From NCBI GenBank assembly GCA_002413395.1, contig DHWX01000076.1, forward strand, positions 8,233 to 42,763: 34,531 bases of DNA. Direction: 5' to 3'. The stretch is from Polaromonas sp. UBA5171 (lineage in GTDB: Bacteria > Pseudomonadota > Gammaproteobacteria > Burkholderiales > Burkholderiaceae_C). Position 1 is the first letter of the stretch; every line of letters begins with the position of its first letter. The notes under the pieces were generated by a model. The model made no database searches, was not told the origin of the DNA, and saw nothing but the letters and a program-made list of their open reading frames with translations. Shown here piece by piece: positions 26,680 to 34,293 of the stretch. The translations under genes and the position numbers were made by a program.

Positions 26680-27642
26680 ATGCTATCTCGCACCGCTGAT
26701 CACCTTTTCTGGATGTCGCGCTATATGGAGCGCGCCGAAAACACCGCCCGGATGCTGGATGTGAACTACCAGACATCGCTGCTGCCGCAATCGTCTGCGG
26801 TGGCGCAGCTGGGCTGGCTGGGGCTGCTTAGCATCAGTGAACTCAAGCAGGATTACGCCGGGAAGCATGGTGACGGCATCAATCCCCGCGACGTGATGGA
26901 CTTCATGGTGCGCAATGAAAAAAATTCATCCAGCATCATCTCGTGTCTGCGCAACGCCCGAGAAAACGCCCGCGCCGTGCGGGGCACGCTGACCACTGAA
27001 GTGTGGGAAACGCAAAATCAGACCTATCTGGAAGCAGTTCGCATGTTGCGCCAGGGCGATTTCGAGCGCGACCCGAGCCAGTTCTTTGAATGGGTCAAGT
27101 TCCGCTCGCACCTGTCGCGCGGCGTCACGCTCGGCACCATGCTGCAAGATGAAGCGTTTCACTTTCTGCGCTTGGGCACCTTTCTGGAGCGTGCCGACAA
27201 CACCGCCCGGCTGGTGGACGTGAAGTTTCATGCCGTGCCAGGCGACTATCTGGGGACCGTCAGCGAGAAAGATCAGGAATACGATTTTTACCACTGGAGC
27301 GCCATTTTGCGCAGCGTCTCGGGCTTTGAGGTGTACCGCAAGGTGTATCGCGACGTCATCAAACCCGAGCGCGTGGCCGAGTTGCTGATTTTGCGGGCCG
27401 ACATGCCGCGCTCGCTGCTGGCTTGCCTGAACGAGGTCATGAGCAACCTCGCCCGCGTGACCAGCAACGCGCAAAGCGAAACCCAGCGCCGGGCCGGCAA
27501 ATTGCGCACCGATCTGCAGTACGCCCGGATCGATGAAATTCTGGCGACCGGTCTGCACGCCTATCTGACCCAGTTCCTGGACCGGGTCAATGAGCTGGGC
27601 GTGCACATCAGCCGCGAGTTTCTGGTTCCGGCAACCCATTGA
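26680..27642 (+). CDS. Alpha-E domain protein (COG2307-like)
   Basis: This is a 320-residue, nearly all-helical protein of the alpha-E family. It starts LSRTADHLFWMSRYMERAEN, the family hallmark, and repeats the same pattern internally with FHFLRLGTFLERADNTARL (about 164-182), which suggests an ancient duplication. No transmembrane segments or signal peptide are seen. The family has no proven biochemical function. It always travels with the permuted ATP-grasp protein and is thought to help in the same peptide-synthesis reaction. An AGAGGAA ribosome binding site precedes the ATG. The gene is tightly flanked by its two partners. Confidence 0.92.
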   Translation: MLSRTADHLFWMSRYMERAENTARMLDVNYQTSLLPQSSAVAQLGWLGLLSISELKQDYAGKHGDGINPRDVMDFMVRNEKNSSSIISCLRNARENARAVRGTLTTEVWETQNQTYLEAVRMLRQGDFERDPSQFFEWVKFRSHLSRGVTLGTMLQDEAFHFLRLGTFLERADNTARLVDVKFHAVPGDYLGTVSEKDQEYDFYHWSAILRSVSGFEVYRKVYRDVIKPERVAELLILRADMPRSLLACLNEVMSNLARVTSNAQSETQRRAGKLRTDLQYARIDEILATGLHAYLTQFLDRVNELGVHISREFLVPATH

Positions 27643-27682
27643 ACACTGCATCGTTAAAGACAAGCCGCAGCGGGTGCCGCCC

Positions 27683-28504
27683 ATGAAGCTGCATGTTCGG
27701 CACACCACGCATTACCGCTATACCGAGCCGCTGCGCTACGCGCTGCAAACGCTCTGGCTCACGCCGCAGTCCGGCCCGGCGCAAACGGTGCATTTCTGGA
27801 GCCTGGGCGTGCCCGGAGAACTCTTTGCCCAGCGCGACGCCTTTGGCAACAGCATTCACTCCTACAGCCTTGTCAGCCAGCCCGCTGACAACGTGCGCTG
27901 GAGCCTGGTCAACGCGGCCGGCCAAGTCGAAACCCTCGGCGTGGCCGAATTCACCGATGCCGCTGCGTTGCCGCACCCTGATTTCTTTTTGCGCGCTACG
28001 CAGCTGGCGCAGCCAAGCCCGCAACTGGCTGATTTTGGCCGCCGTTTTGTGCGCCCTTCAGGGACTCCTGGGACGGCCGATTTGAACATGCTTTTGGCTC
28101 TCAGCCAAAGCGTAATGGATGCAGTAAGTTATAAAAAAAATAGCACAAACGTCACCACCACGGCGCTGCAGGCGTTTGAAGCAGGTGCCGGCGTGTGCCA
28201 GGACCAGGCTCATGTGATGGTGGCGATCTGTCGCAGTCTGGGCATACCGGCGCGCTATGTGAGCGGCTACTTTTACGCCGCCAGCGAACCCGATCTGGCC
28301 AGCCATGCCTGGGTAGATGTGTGCCTGGATGTAGCCACCCGGCGCTGGGTCAGCATTGACGTGACTCATAGCTGCCTGATCGACGAGCGCCATGTGCGGC
28401 TGGCCATGGGCACCGATTACAACTCATGCCCGCCCATCAAGGGCGTGCGGCAGGGCGGCGGCGAGGAATCCATGACCGTGAACATTACGATTGAGCCGGT
28501 TTGA
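27683..28504 (+). CDS. Transglutaminase-like cysteine protease (COG1305-like)
   Basis: The 273-residue protein has an N-terminal beta-rich domain (MKLHVRHTTHYRYTEPLRYA, about 1-90) and a transglutaminase-core domain. The likely triad is Cys172 (GAGVCQDQAHV), His208 (LASHAWVDV) and Asp226 (WVSIDVTH). With its ATP-grasp and alpha-E neighbours it could cleave or trim the peptide they make. The ATG at 27683 is chosen because KLHVRHTTHYRY is the conserved start; the frame upstream overlaps the preceding gene. A short A-rich stretch (28126-28145) encodes VSYKKNST with codons unlike its surroundings. Confidence 0.93.
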   Translation: MKLHVRHTTHYRYTEPLRYALQTLWLTPQSGPAQTVHFWSLGVPGELFAQRDAFGNSIHSYSLVSQPADNVRWSLVNAAGQVETLGVAEFTDAAALPHPDFFLRATQLAQPSPQLADFGRRFVRPSGTPGTADLNMLLALSQSVMDAVSYKKNSTNVTTTALQAFEAGAGVCQDQAHVMVAICRSLGIPARYVSGYFYAASEPDLASHAWVDVCLDVATRRWVSIDVTHSCLIDERHVRLAMGTDYNSCPPIKGVRQGGGEESMTVNITIEPV

Positions 28505-28617
28505 ATGGGCTGGGCTTGGTGCCGGTTGAGTTGGGTACCCGGAACTGAATTTGGTCGTCAATTTATCGGGCTGAAAAGCAGTCCTCGGGCCTTGTCACCC
28601 GGGGGGGCTGATGTACG

Positions 28618-28670
28618 GTCGCTCTGAATACGGCGTGCCATTGGCCAAGATGAGCGACTGCGCTTTTTTT
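28618..28670 (+). terminator. Possible terminator after the ATP-grasp/alpha-E/transglutaminase operon
   Basis: GTCGCTC (28618-28624) can pair with GAGCGAC (28652-28658) across a 27-nt loop, and a T7 tract (28664-28670) follows 5 bp later. The loop is long, so efficiency is uncertain. The position, 114 bp after the operon's stop and before a convergent gene, is suitable. Confidence 0.35.
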
Positions 28671-28696
28671 CTGCACATCCTTGTTTACAGAAAATC

Positions 28697-29290
28697 TTAA
28701 TAAAAAGCCAGCGAGTTCGCCCACACAACGCTCGCCTGAGTGGTTCCAGGGTTGGTGAAACGGTGCGCGAGCGAACTGCTGAAACGGAACGAATCGCCTT
28801 CGTACAAGACGACGATGCGGCCGTCGACAGTGAGTTCTAACGTGCCGGTGAGCACGAGTCCGCCTTCTTCGCCGCGGTGCGTGTAAGTCTCCGGTCCAGA
28901 TTGTCCACCCGGTCGGATCGACACGAGGTAGATCTGCATCTCGCCTCCCAAATCAGGCGAAAGGAGTTCCTTCGTCACGCCGTAAGGCCCAAGATCAAGA
29001 CGCCGGCGTGAGCCTCGCCGGACAACCAGGCCCTTTTCAGCCGGACTCTCCAACGGACCACTGTCAAAGAGCCAACTCAACGGGACCCCCAAAGCGGTGC
29101 AGATCTGCGTCATCGATTTCAAGGAGGGTGACGAGAGGCCGCGCTCGATTTGGCTGAGCAAGCCAACTGACAGCCCCGACTGTTGCGACAGTTCAGTCAA
29201 GGTAAGGCCCTTGATACGTCGTCGCTGCCGCACCTGGATGCCCAGCCCCTTTTTTTGTGCGTCTGCAGACGCCGTAGTTTGCTTCTTCAT
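28697..29290 (-). CDS. XRE-cupin transcriptional regulator (PuuR-like)
   Basis: This is a 197-residue DNA-binding regulator. An N-terminal HTH_3 domain (about 18-75, IQVRQRRRIKGLTLTELSQ then GLLSQIERGLSSPSLKSM) is followed by a C-terminal cupin sensor domain (about 115-190, SGPETYTHRGEEGGLVLTG and GDSFRFSSSLAHRFTN). This architecture is that of E. coli PuuR and of repressors of amine or amino-acid catabolism. It is divergent from an FAD amine oxidoreductase gene and an ABC transporter, so the ligand is probably an amine or amino acid taken up by that system. It likely binds the inverted repeat at 29384-29410. Confidence 0.9.
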   Translation of the reverse strand: MKKQTTASADAQKKGLGIQVRQRRRIKGLTLTELSQQSGLSVGLLSQIERGLSSPSLKSMTQICTALGVPLSWLFDSGPLESPAEKGLVVRRGSRRRLDLGPYGVTKELLSPDLGGEMQIYLVSIRPGGQSGPETYTHRGEEGGLVLTGTLELTVDGRIVVLYEGDSFRFSSSLAHRFTNPGTTQASVVWANSLAFY

Positions 29291-29341
29291 TTCAAATATT
29301 CCTTGCCCCTTTCACGTCAACAGATCACGGGTGAACCTCTA

Positions 29342-29370
29342 TTGACATCAAAACATCCCGTCTGTAGTAT
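29342..29370 (+). promoter_or_regulatory. Sigma-70 promoter for the FAD oxidoreductase gene
   Basis: A perfect -35 TTGACA (29342-29347), a 17-bp spacer and TAGTAT (29365-29370, 4 of 6 matches) precede the gene at 29436. Transcription would start near 29377, just upstream of the inverted repeat, which then covers about +8 to +34. That is a common position for a repressor operator. Confidence 0.6.
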
Positions 29371-29383
29371 GAAATAAATAACG

Positions 29384-29410
29384 TATATTTTCAATATAAA
29401 TGAAAATATA
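29384..29410. promoter_or_regulatory. Putative operator: 10-bp-arm inverted repeat
   Basis: TATATTTTCA (29384-29393) and TGAAAATATA (29401-29410) are perfect inverted repeats separated by 7 bp. The site lies between the divergent regulator and oxidoreductase genes and directly downstream of a near-consensus promoter. It is the natural candidate for binding by the dimeric XRE-cupin protein. A related TTTCAAATATT string occurs at about 29292 near the regulator start. Confidence 0.6.
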
Positions 29411-29435
29411 GGACCACATTTAACTTGGAGTCAGC

Positions 29436-30720
29436 ATGTCCCAGCCAAACTGTTCGTCACTTTGGGCGAGTACCGCAGCACCTGACATTGAAGCAACCGC
29501 GCTTCAGGAGACAGTGCCGGCTGATGTAGTTATTGTCGGCGCAGGGTTCACCGGTTGTGCCGCTGCGCTGGCAATGGCACAGCGCGGTGCCCGGGTCCGA
29601 CTTCTCGAAGCGAACGTTGTCGGGTGGGGTGCCTCGGGCCGAACCGGCGGACAGGTGATACCGGGTTTGAAATTCGGATCCGGACGAGATCGAGGCCATG
29701 TTTGGGCCCGACCTCGGTCCACGCATGGTGAATGCGGTCGGTAGCGTCGGAGACGAAGTTTTCGGCTTGATTGAGCGACACGCAATTTCATGCGACGCAC
29801 AACGCAAGGGCTGGCTTCAGCCGGCATTCTCAACACGTTCCCTGAATTTGGCCATGCGGCGTTGTGAGAGTTGGCAGCGACGAGGTGCCGATGTAGCGCC
29901 GGTTGATCGATCAGAAATGGCACGATTGCTTGGCACCGACCATTACCTTGGTGGATGGGAAGACCGTCGCGCCGGTCATGTGCAGCCGATGTCCTATGTG
30001 CGCGGACTTGCTGGGGCTGCGCAGCGGGCCGGAGCCGTGATTCACATCGACTCACCTGCCCTCTCACTCACTCGTCAGGGTGCGAAGTGGCGGGTGTCTA
30101 CCCCCCAAGGGGCAGTCGACGCTGATCAGGTGCTGCTCGCGACCAACGGCTACACCGATGGACTTTGGCCGGGGCTTGCAAGAACGGTTGTCCCGATGAT
30201 GAGCTATCAAGCAGCCACCATCCCGATTTCGGAAGACTTGGGAAAGAGTATTTTGCCTGAAGGACATGCCGCATCAGACACGCGTCGGTTGTTGTGGTAC
30301 TTCCGTCGTGACGCTTACGGGCGACTCATCGTGGGCGGACGCGCACCCTACCGCGAAGACCTTGGTCCGGCCGATGCCGACTATGTCCGTGATGCGGTGA
30401 ACCGGTTGTATCCGCAACTCAAGAGCACGCCCTTTGAGTTCCATTGGGCTGGCCGTGTGGCTATGACACAGGACCATATTCCGCACCTGAACCGACTTGA
30501 CAACGGGCTTTGGGCGGCCCTCGGCTATAACGGCCGAGGCGTGGGCATGGCTACGCTCTTTGGGCGATATTTGGCCGATCTCGCCTCGGGCGTGCCGGCA
30601 CAGGACATCCCCTTCCCGGTGACCTCGATGCGCCCCATCCAGGGCTACCCCTTTACCCGCCTGGTCGCCCGCGCGCTCGTAAGCTACTACCGTATTCGAG
30701 ATCAGCTCGAAGCGGCCTAG
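29436..30720 (+). pseudogene. FAD-dependent amine oxidoreductase (PuuB/DAO family), frameshifted
   Basis: The protein is related to gamma-glutamylputrescine oxidase and other D-amino-acid-oxidase-fold enzymes. The N-terminal FAD motif is VVIVGAGFTGCAAALAMA, followed by GWGASGRTGGQV. The downstream frame carries GYTDGLWPGLARTVVPM and the C-terminal FAD-binding LGYNGRGVGMATLFGRYLA. The frame breaks at 29676-29677: removing one G makes GLKFDPDEIEAMFGPDLG and restores a 427-residue protein, the usual PuuB length. Without correction the N-terminal frame stops at 29744 and only 29698-30720 is open downstream. It is either a true pseudogene or a sequencing error. It is preceded by the regulated promoter and followed by the ABC transporter genes. 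Confidence 0.85.
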
Positions 30721-30773
30721 ATCCTGGTAACCATTCCCGCTACTCCCTGCTTCACCCCCTGAAAGTAAACATC

Positions 30774-31520
30774 ATGTCAAGACTCCTGCGCCTGTTCACC
30801 TTGTGCCTTGTTTTTGTGGGATCGCTCGCCAGCGCCCAAGCGCCTCTTCGCGTCGGCTCGACGCCGTCCGGAATTCCGTTCACCTTTCTCGACACCAAAA
30901 CGAACAAGATATCTGGCGTCATGGTCGATTTGATCAATGAAATCGGCAAGGACCAGGGCATCGCCGTGGAGATCAACGCGATGGCATGGGGCTCGCTCAT
31001 CGCAGCTCTCCAGGGCAACAAGATTGACGTCATAGCCGCGGCCATGTACATCACGCCGCCGCGCCAGGAGGTGGTCGACTTCAGCGATCCGATCTACACC
31101 TATGGAGAGGGCCTGTTTGTGGCCGCGAGTGACGCCAAGGACTATAAAACCTATGAGGATCTGAAGGGCGAAGTCGTGGGAGTTCAGATTGGCACGGCCT
31201 ACGTCAAACCCCTGCAGGCATCGGGCCTGTTCAAAGAGGTCAAGGTTTACGACTCGATTTCCGACATCATGCGCGACGTCAACCTGGGCCGGATCAAGGC
31301 CGGCTTCGGCGACTATCCGATCGTGGCTTATCAGTTGGGTCAAGGCGCCTTCCCTGAAACGCGTCTGGTCAAGGGTTACAAGTCGGTGTGGGTCGGCAGC
31401 GTTGGCATAGCAGTGCGCAAGGGCGACAAGGCAACGATCGACAAGATCAACGCCGCACTGCGCAAGTTCAAGGCTGACGGCACCATCGATCGTATCCTCG
31501 CCCGCTGGAATCTGAAATAA
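30774..31520 (+). CDS. Polar amino-acid ABC transporter, periplasmic binding protein
   Basis: This is a 248-residue SBP_bac_3 family binding protein. The signal peptide (RLLRLFTLCLVFVGSLASAQ, likely cut after Ala-Ser-Ala at about 22) leads into LRVGSTPSGIPFTF and a two-lobe fold, with VVDFSDPIYTYGEGLFVA and the hinge EDLKGEVVGVQIGT. The C-terminal INAALRKFKADGTIDRILAR is typical. It would capture a polar amino acid, opine or amine in the periplasm and deliver it to the permease encoded 20 bp downstream. Location behind the amine oxidoreductase suggests that enzyme's substrate, but this is inference. Confidence 0.92.
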   Translation: MSRLLRLFTLCLVFVGSLASAQAPLRVGSTPSGIPFTFLDTKTNKISGVMVDLINEIGKDQGIAVEINAMAWGSLIAALQGNKIDVIAAAMYITPPRQEVVDFSDPIYTYGEGLFVAASDAKDYKTYEDLKGEVVGVQIGTAYVKPLQASGLFKEVKVYDSISDIMRDVNLGRIKAGFGDYPIVAYQLGQGAFPETRLVKGYKSVWVGSVGIAVRKGDKATIDKINAALRKFKADGTIDRILARWNLK

Positions 31521-31540
31521 CTTATTTGAGCTAGAGGCAA

Positions 31541-32194
31541 ATGGCTGCGTTCGCATTAAAAGACTTGATCGAATTCGCGCCCATATTGGCGCAGGGCGCA
31601 GTTGTGACCGTCGAGGTCTTTGCCTGCGGTCTGATCGTGGCCACGTTGCTCGGATTGGTCTGGGCACTAATGCGGGTTTCAGGAGTGCAGGCTCTGGCCG
31701 TATTCTCGAAGGGATTGATCAACACCATTCGAGGCATCCCGATCCTGGTGCAGCTGTTTTTTATCTACTTCGTGCTTCCCGACGTCGGCATCCAGTTGAG
31801 CGCATTTCAGGCCGGTTTCATCGGACTAGGGTTCGCCTATTCCTGCTATATGGCTGAGGTCTTTCGCGGCGGGATCGAAGCGGTCGATCCTGGACAAGTC
31901 GAGGCCGCGAAATCGCTTGGTATGGGTCGGGCAATGACAATGTGGCGCGTGGTACTGCCGCAGGCATTCAAGGTTGCGCTGCCACCCTACGGCAACACCT
32001 GCATCATGCTCATCAAGGACACCTCGCAAGCCTCAATCATCACCGTGACTGAGTTGACCTTTCAAAGCAAGGTCATCGCAGCGTCGACGTTCAAGAATGC
32101 CGAAGTTTTTACCTTGGTCGCATTGTTCTACTTGCTACTGTGCATCCCGCTGATCATGATTGTCGGTCGGCTTGAGAAGAGGTTTGGACGCTGA
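31541..32194 (+). CDS. Polar amino-acid ABC transporter, permease
   Basis: This is a 217-residue inner-membrane permease of the HisM/GlnP family with about five transmembrane segments. The N-terminal helix region contains GAVVTVEVFACGLIVATLLG. NTIRGIPILVQLFFIYFVLP is the family hallmark. The EAA loop that docks the ATPase reads VEAAKSLGMGRAMTMWRVVL. Only one permease is encoded, so it probably acts as a homodimer. Its TGA overlaps the ATPase start codon (ATGA-type), which indicates translational coupling. Confidence 0.93.
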   Translation: MAAFALKDLIEFAPILAQGAVVTVEVFACGLIVATLLGLVWALMRVSGVQALAVFSKGLINTIRGIPILVQLFFIYFVLPDVGIQLSAFQAGFIGLGFAYSCYMAEVFRGGIEAVDPGQVEAAKSLGMGRAMTMWRVVLPQAFKVALPPYGNTCIMLIKDTSQASIITVTELTFQSKVIAASTFKNAEVFTLVALFYLLLCIPLIMIVGRLEKRFGR

Positions 32195-32925
32195 TGATAT
32201 CGATACGCAACATACGCAAGTCTTTCGGAAGCAATCTCGTGCTCGACGATATATCGCTGGATGTCAGCCAAGGCGAGGTTGTCTGTGTCATTGGGGCTTC
32301 GGGATCGGGAAAGTCAACGCTATTGCGTTGTGTTAACGGTCTGGAGACCTACGATGCAGGCGACATCACGGTCGACGGCCAGCGCGTCGATCACGTCGGC
32401 CACCAGATGGTCGCGATTCGCGAGAAGGTTGCGATGGTCTTTCAGCGGTTCAACCTGTTTCCACACCGAACCGCTTTGGAAAACGTGATGGAAGGCCCGA
32501 TCTACGTCAAACGCGAGTCGCGGGATTCCGCCACTCGTAACGCGCGTGCGCTGCTCGCCCAAGTGGGATTGGCCGGCAAAGAAGACGCTTACCCAGCCAG
32601 CCTTTCAGGAGGCCAGCAGCAGCGGGTCGCCATCGCCCGCGCATTGGCGATGCAGCCGCGCGCGATCCTCTTTGATGAGCCAACTTCGGCACTCGACCCA
32701 GAGCTCGTTGGTGAAGTATTGTCGGTCATGCGGGCGCTGGCCAATCAGGGCATGACGATGATGGTGGTCACCCATGAAATGGGCTTTGCACGCGAGGTTG
32801 CGGACCGCGTTATCTTCATCGATCGGGGTCACATTGTGGAGCAGGGGCCAGCACGCACTGTCCTGGCTGCGCCCCAGCACGAGCGAACACAGGATTTTCT
32901 GCGGCGCGTGACCCATCCGATGTAG
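32194..32925 (+). CDS. Polar amino-acid ABC transporter, ATP-binding protein
   Basis: The 243-residue ATPase is of the GlnQ/HisP type and powers the neighbouring permease. Walker A GASGSGKST (about 34-42), Q-loop VFQRFNLFPH, signature LSGGQQQRVAIARAL, Walker B ILFDEPTSALDPE, and the switch His in VVTHEMGFA are all present. The protein ends ERTQDFLRRVTHPM, the normal family C-terminus, so it is complete. Immediately after its stop, in the same frame, lies a fragment of a different ATPase (next entry). Confidence 0.95.
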   Translation: MISIRNIRKSFGSNLVLDDISLDVSQGEVVCVIGASGSGKSTLLRCVNGLETYDAGDITVDGQRVDHVGHQMVAIREKVAMVFQRFNLFPHRTALENVMEGPIYVKRESRDSATRNARALLAQVGLAGKEDAYPASLSGGQQQRVAIARALAMQPRAILFDEPTSALDPELVGEVLSVMRALANQGMTMMVVTHEMGFAREVADRVIFIDRGHIVEQGPARTVLAAPQHERTQDFLRRVTHPM

Positions 32926-32940
32926 CAACAGCAGGACAGT

Positions 32941-33060
32941 GAGCCTACATCAGCGCCAAACCCGGAACTGATCAATGAAGTTATCGAGGTGATTGCGTCC
33001 TTGGCAAGAGACGACGTGACGATGATGGTGGTTACACATGAGACGGGTTTTGCGCGCAAG
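32941..33060 (+). pseudogene. Fragment of a second amino-acid ABC ATPase
   Basis: The translation EPTSAPNPELINEVIEVIAS then LARDDVTMMVVTHETGFARK matches the Walker B to H-loop part of a GlnQ-type ATPase. It differs from the intact ATPase next door at both DNA and protein level, so it is a separate paralogue rather than a recent tandem copy. The N-terminal half is missing, and the 3' end is cut by the ISL3 transposase fragment at about 33060. The family 'SALDPE' appears as 'SAPNPE', consistent with decay. Confidence 0.8.
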
Positions 33061-33062
33061 GT

Positions 33063-33986
33063 CTCCTTGATGCACCAAGCCCGGCTCGTCTTCAGGTTGA
33101 GCTGGTTCAAGGCCCGAAACGAGACGGCTTCAGCGCTACGGCCATCGGGATACTTTCTCAACCACGCCCATTTGCTGCCCGCCAATGGCGACGAGCCCGC
33201 TTGGGACAAGCTGCGGTGCTCCTGTTTTCTGACAGCATCTACCGCCTCGCCGAGGTACTTGGAGATATGAAACTTGTCATGCACAATATCTGCCTGCGGC
33301 ATGCATTGCCTGGCTGCACTCATGTACGCCGGCCACATATCCATGGCCACCGCCTTGACCGACATGCGTTGCGCCGGAGTAAGCGTTTCCAGCAAGCTCA
33401 CGGCCGCCCCCAGTTTCCTCTCGGGAACCAGGTCCAGCACCCGCGAGCGGTCAATGTCGGTCAGGATGCTGGCGTAGGTGTGGCCCTTCTCCGAACTCTT
33501 TTCATCGATGCCAAGGTACGAAATCTCTTCCTCGATACGCCGCAGCATGCCTCGCTCTACGGCGCTGACCATGATGGCGTTGACCGTGCTCCAGGACAGT
33601 CGTGTAAGCGTACATACGGCTTGCGTGGTGGGACAGGCCTCAAGCAGTTTGATAACAAACGCAGCCATCAAGGTGGTGACCCGGCTGTAGCGCTCCGCCC
33701 AGGGTACCGTCAACTCCTCGACAGAGCCGTCACTGTATTTGAGCTGGGGAATACGTGCCTTGATGACCGTCTCAAACTGGCATGTATCAAGGTGACGCCA
33801 CTGGCGCTCGCTCCAGCCATTGATGTGAGCCCTCTTGGTCGCATCAGTGGGGTCAGCCCATACCTGGCCCTTCTTCAAAACGACTTCGACCACCACCCGC
33901 TGGTCTGCCAAAGAAAGGTCAACCTTCTTGACCGACCAGGGTGCCTTCAGTCCAAGAAGCTGCTCATACAGCGTGGTGTCTTTCAT
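33063..33986 (-). mobile_element. ISL3-family transposase, truncated at its 3' end
   Basis: About 308 residues of an ISL3-type transposase are present. The protein starts MKDTTLYEQLLGLKAPWSV and includes the DDE-domain elements YLGIDEKSSEKGHTYAS (first Asp) and VAMDMWPAYMSAA (second Asp), then IVHDKFHISKYLGEAVD and LNQLNLKTSRAW. After IKET the sequence changes abruptly into the antisense of an ABC ATPase gene, so the C-terminus and the third catalytic residue (Glu) are lost. The frame happens to stay open past the junction to 32829, overlapping the intact ATPase; that extension is not transposase. Inverted repeats were not identified. The element is non-functional. Confidence 0.88.
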
Positions 33987-34051
33987 GTTCAAGCAGGTAA
34001 TTTTGAATCACTGGATTGTCCCGCAGCGAGCAAAAAATCACAGTGAAATTG

Positions 34052-34293
34052 ATGAAGAATCCCATGATTCACAAGGTCGCAGGTGAAGTACAGCTTGAAC
34101 GCTCGATTGCGGTGATCGGGGCCGGGATTGTAGGTGTCGCTGTAGCGCTCGCCCTTACGTCCGACGGCCACAAAGTAACAATAATCGATCATTCCGAGGT
34201 CGGCGCAGGAACAAGCTATGGAAATGCCGGTGGAATTGTGACCGGGGCGGTCACCCCAATTGCCACGCCGGGTGTCATTCGCTCAATGCCGTC
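34052..34293 (+). pseudogene. FAD-dependent oxidoreductase (DadA-like), N-terminal fragment
   Basis: About 80 codons encode the start of a D-amino-acid dehydrogenase-type flavoprotein: SIAVIGAGIVGVAVALALTS (FAD dinucleotide motif), VTIIDHSEVGAGTSYGNAGG, then VTPIATPGVIRSMP. At about 34293 the sequence switches to antisense IS3 transposase DNA. The start may be the ATG at 34052 or an ATG 12 bp later. It would have been a ~400-residue enzyme. It is a second oxidoreductase in the same locus and is not related closely to the one at 29436. Confidence 0.8.

Noticed and set aside
32829..33062. C-terminal 78 codons of the open frame that begins with the ISL3 transposase
   Set aside because: They are the antisense of ABC ATPase sequence and are open only by chance, so they are not part of the transposase.
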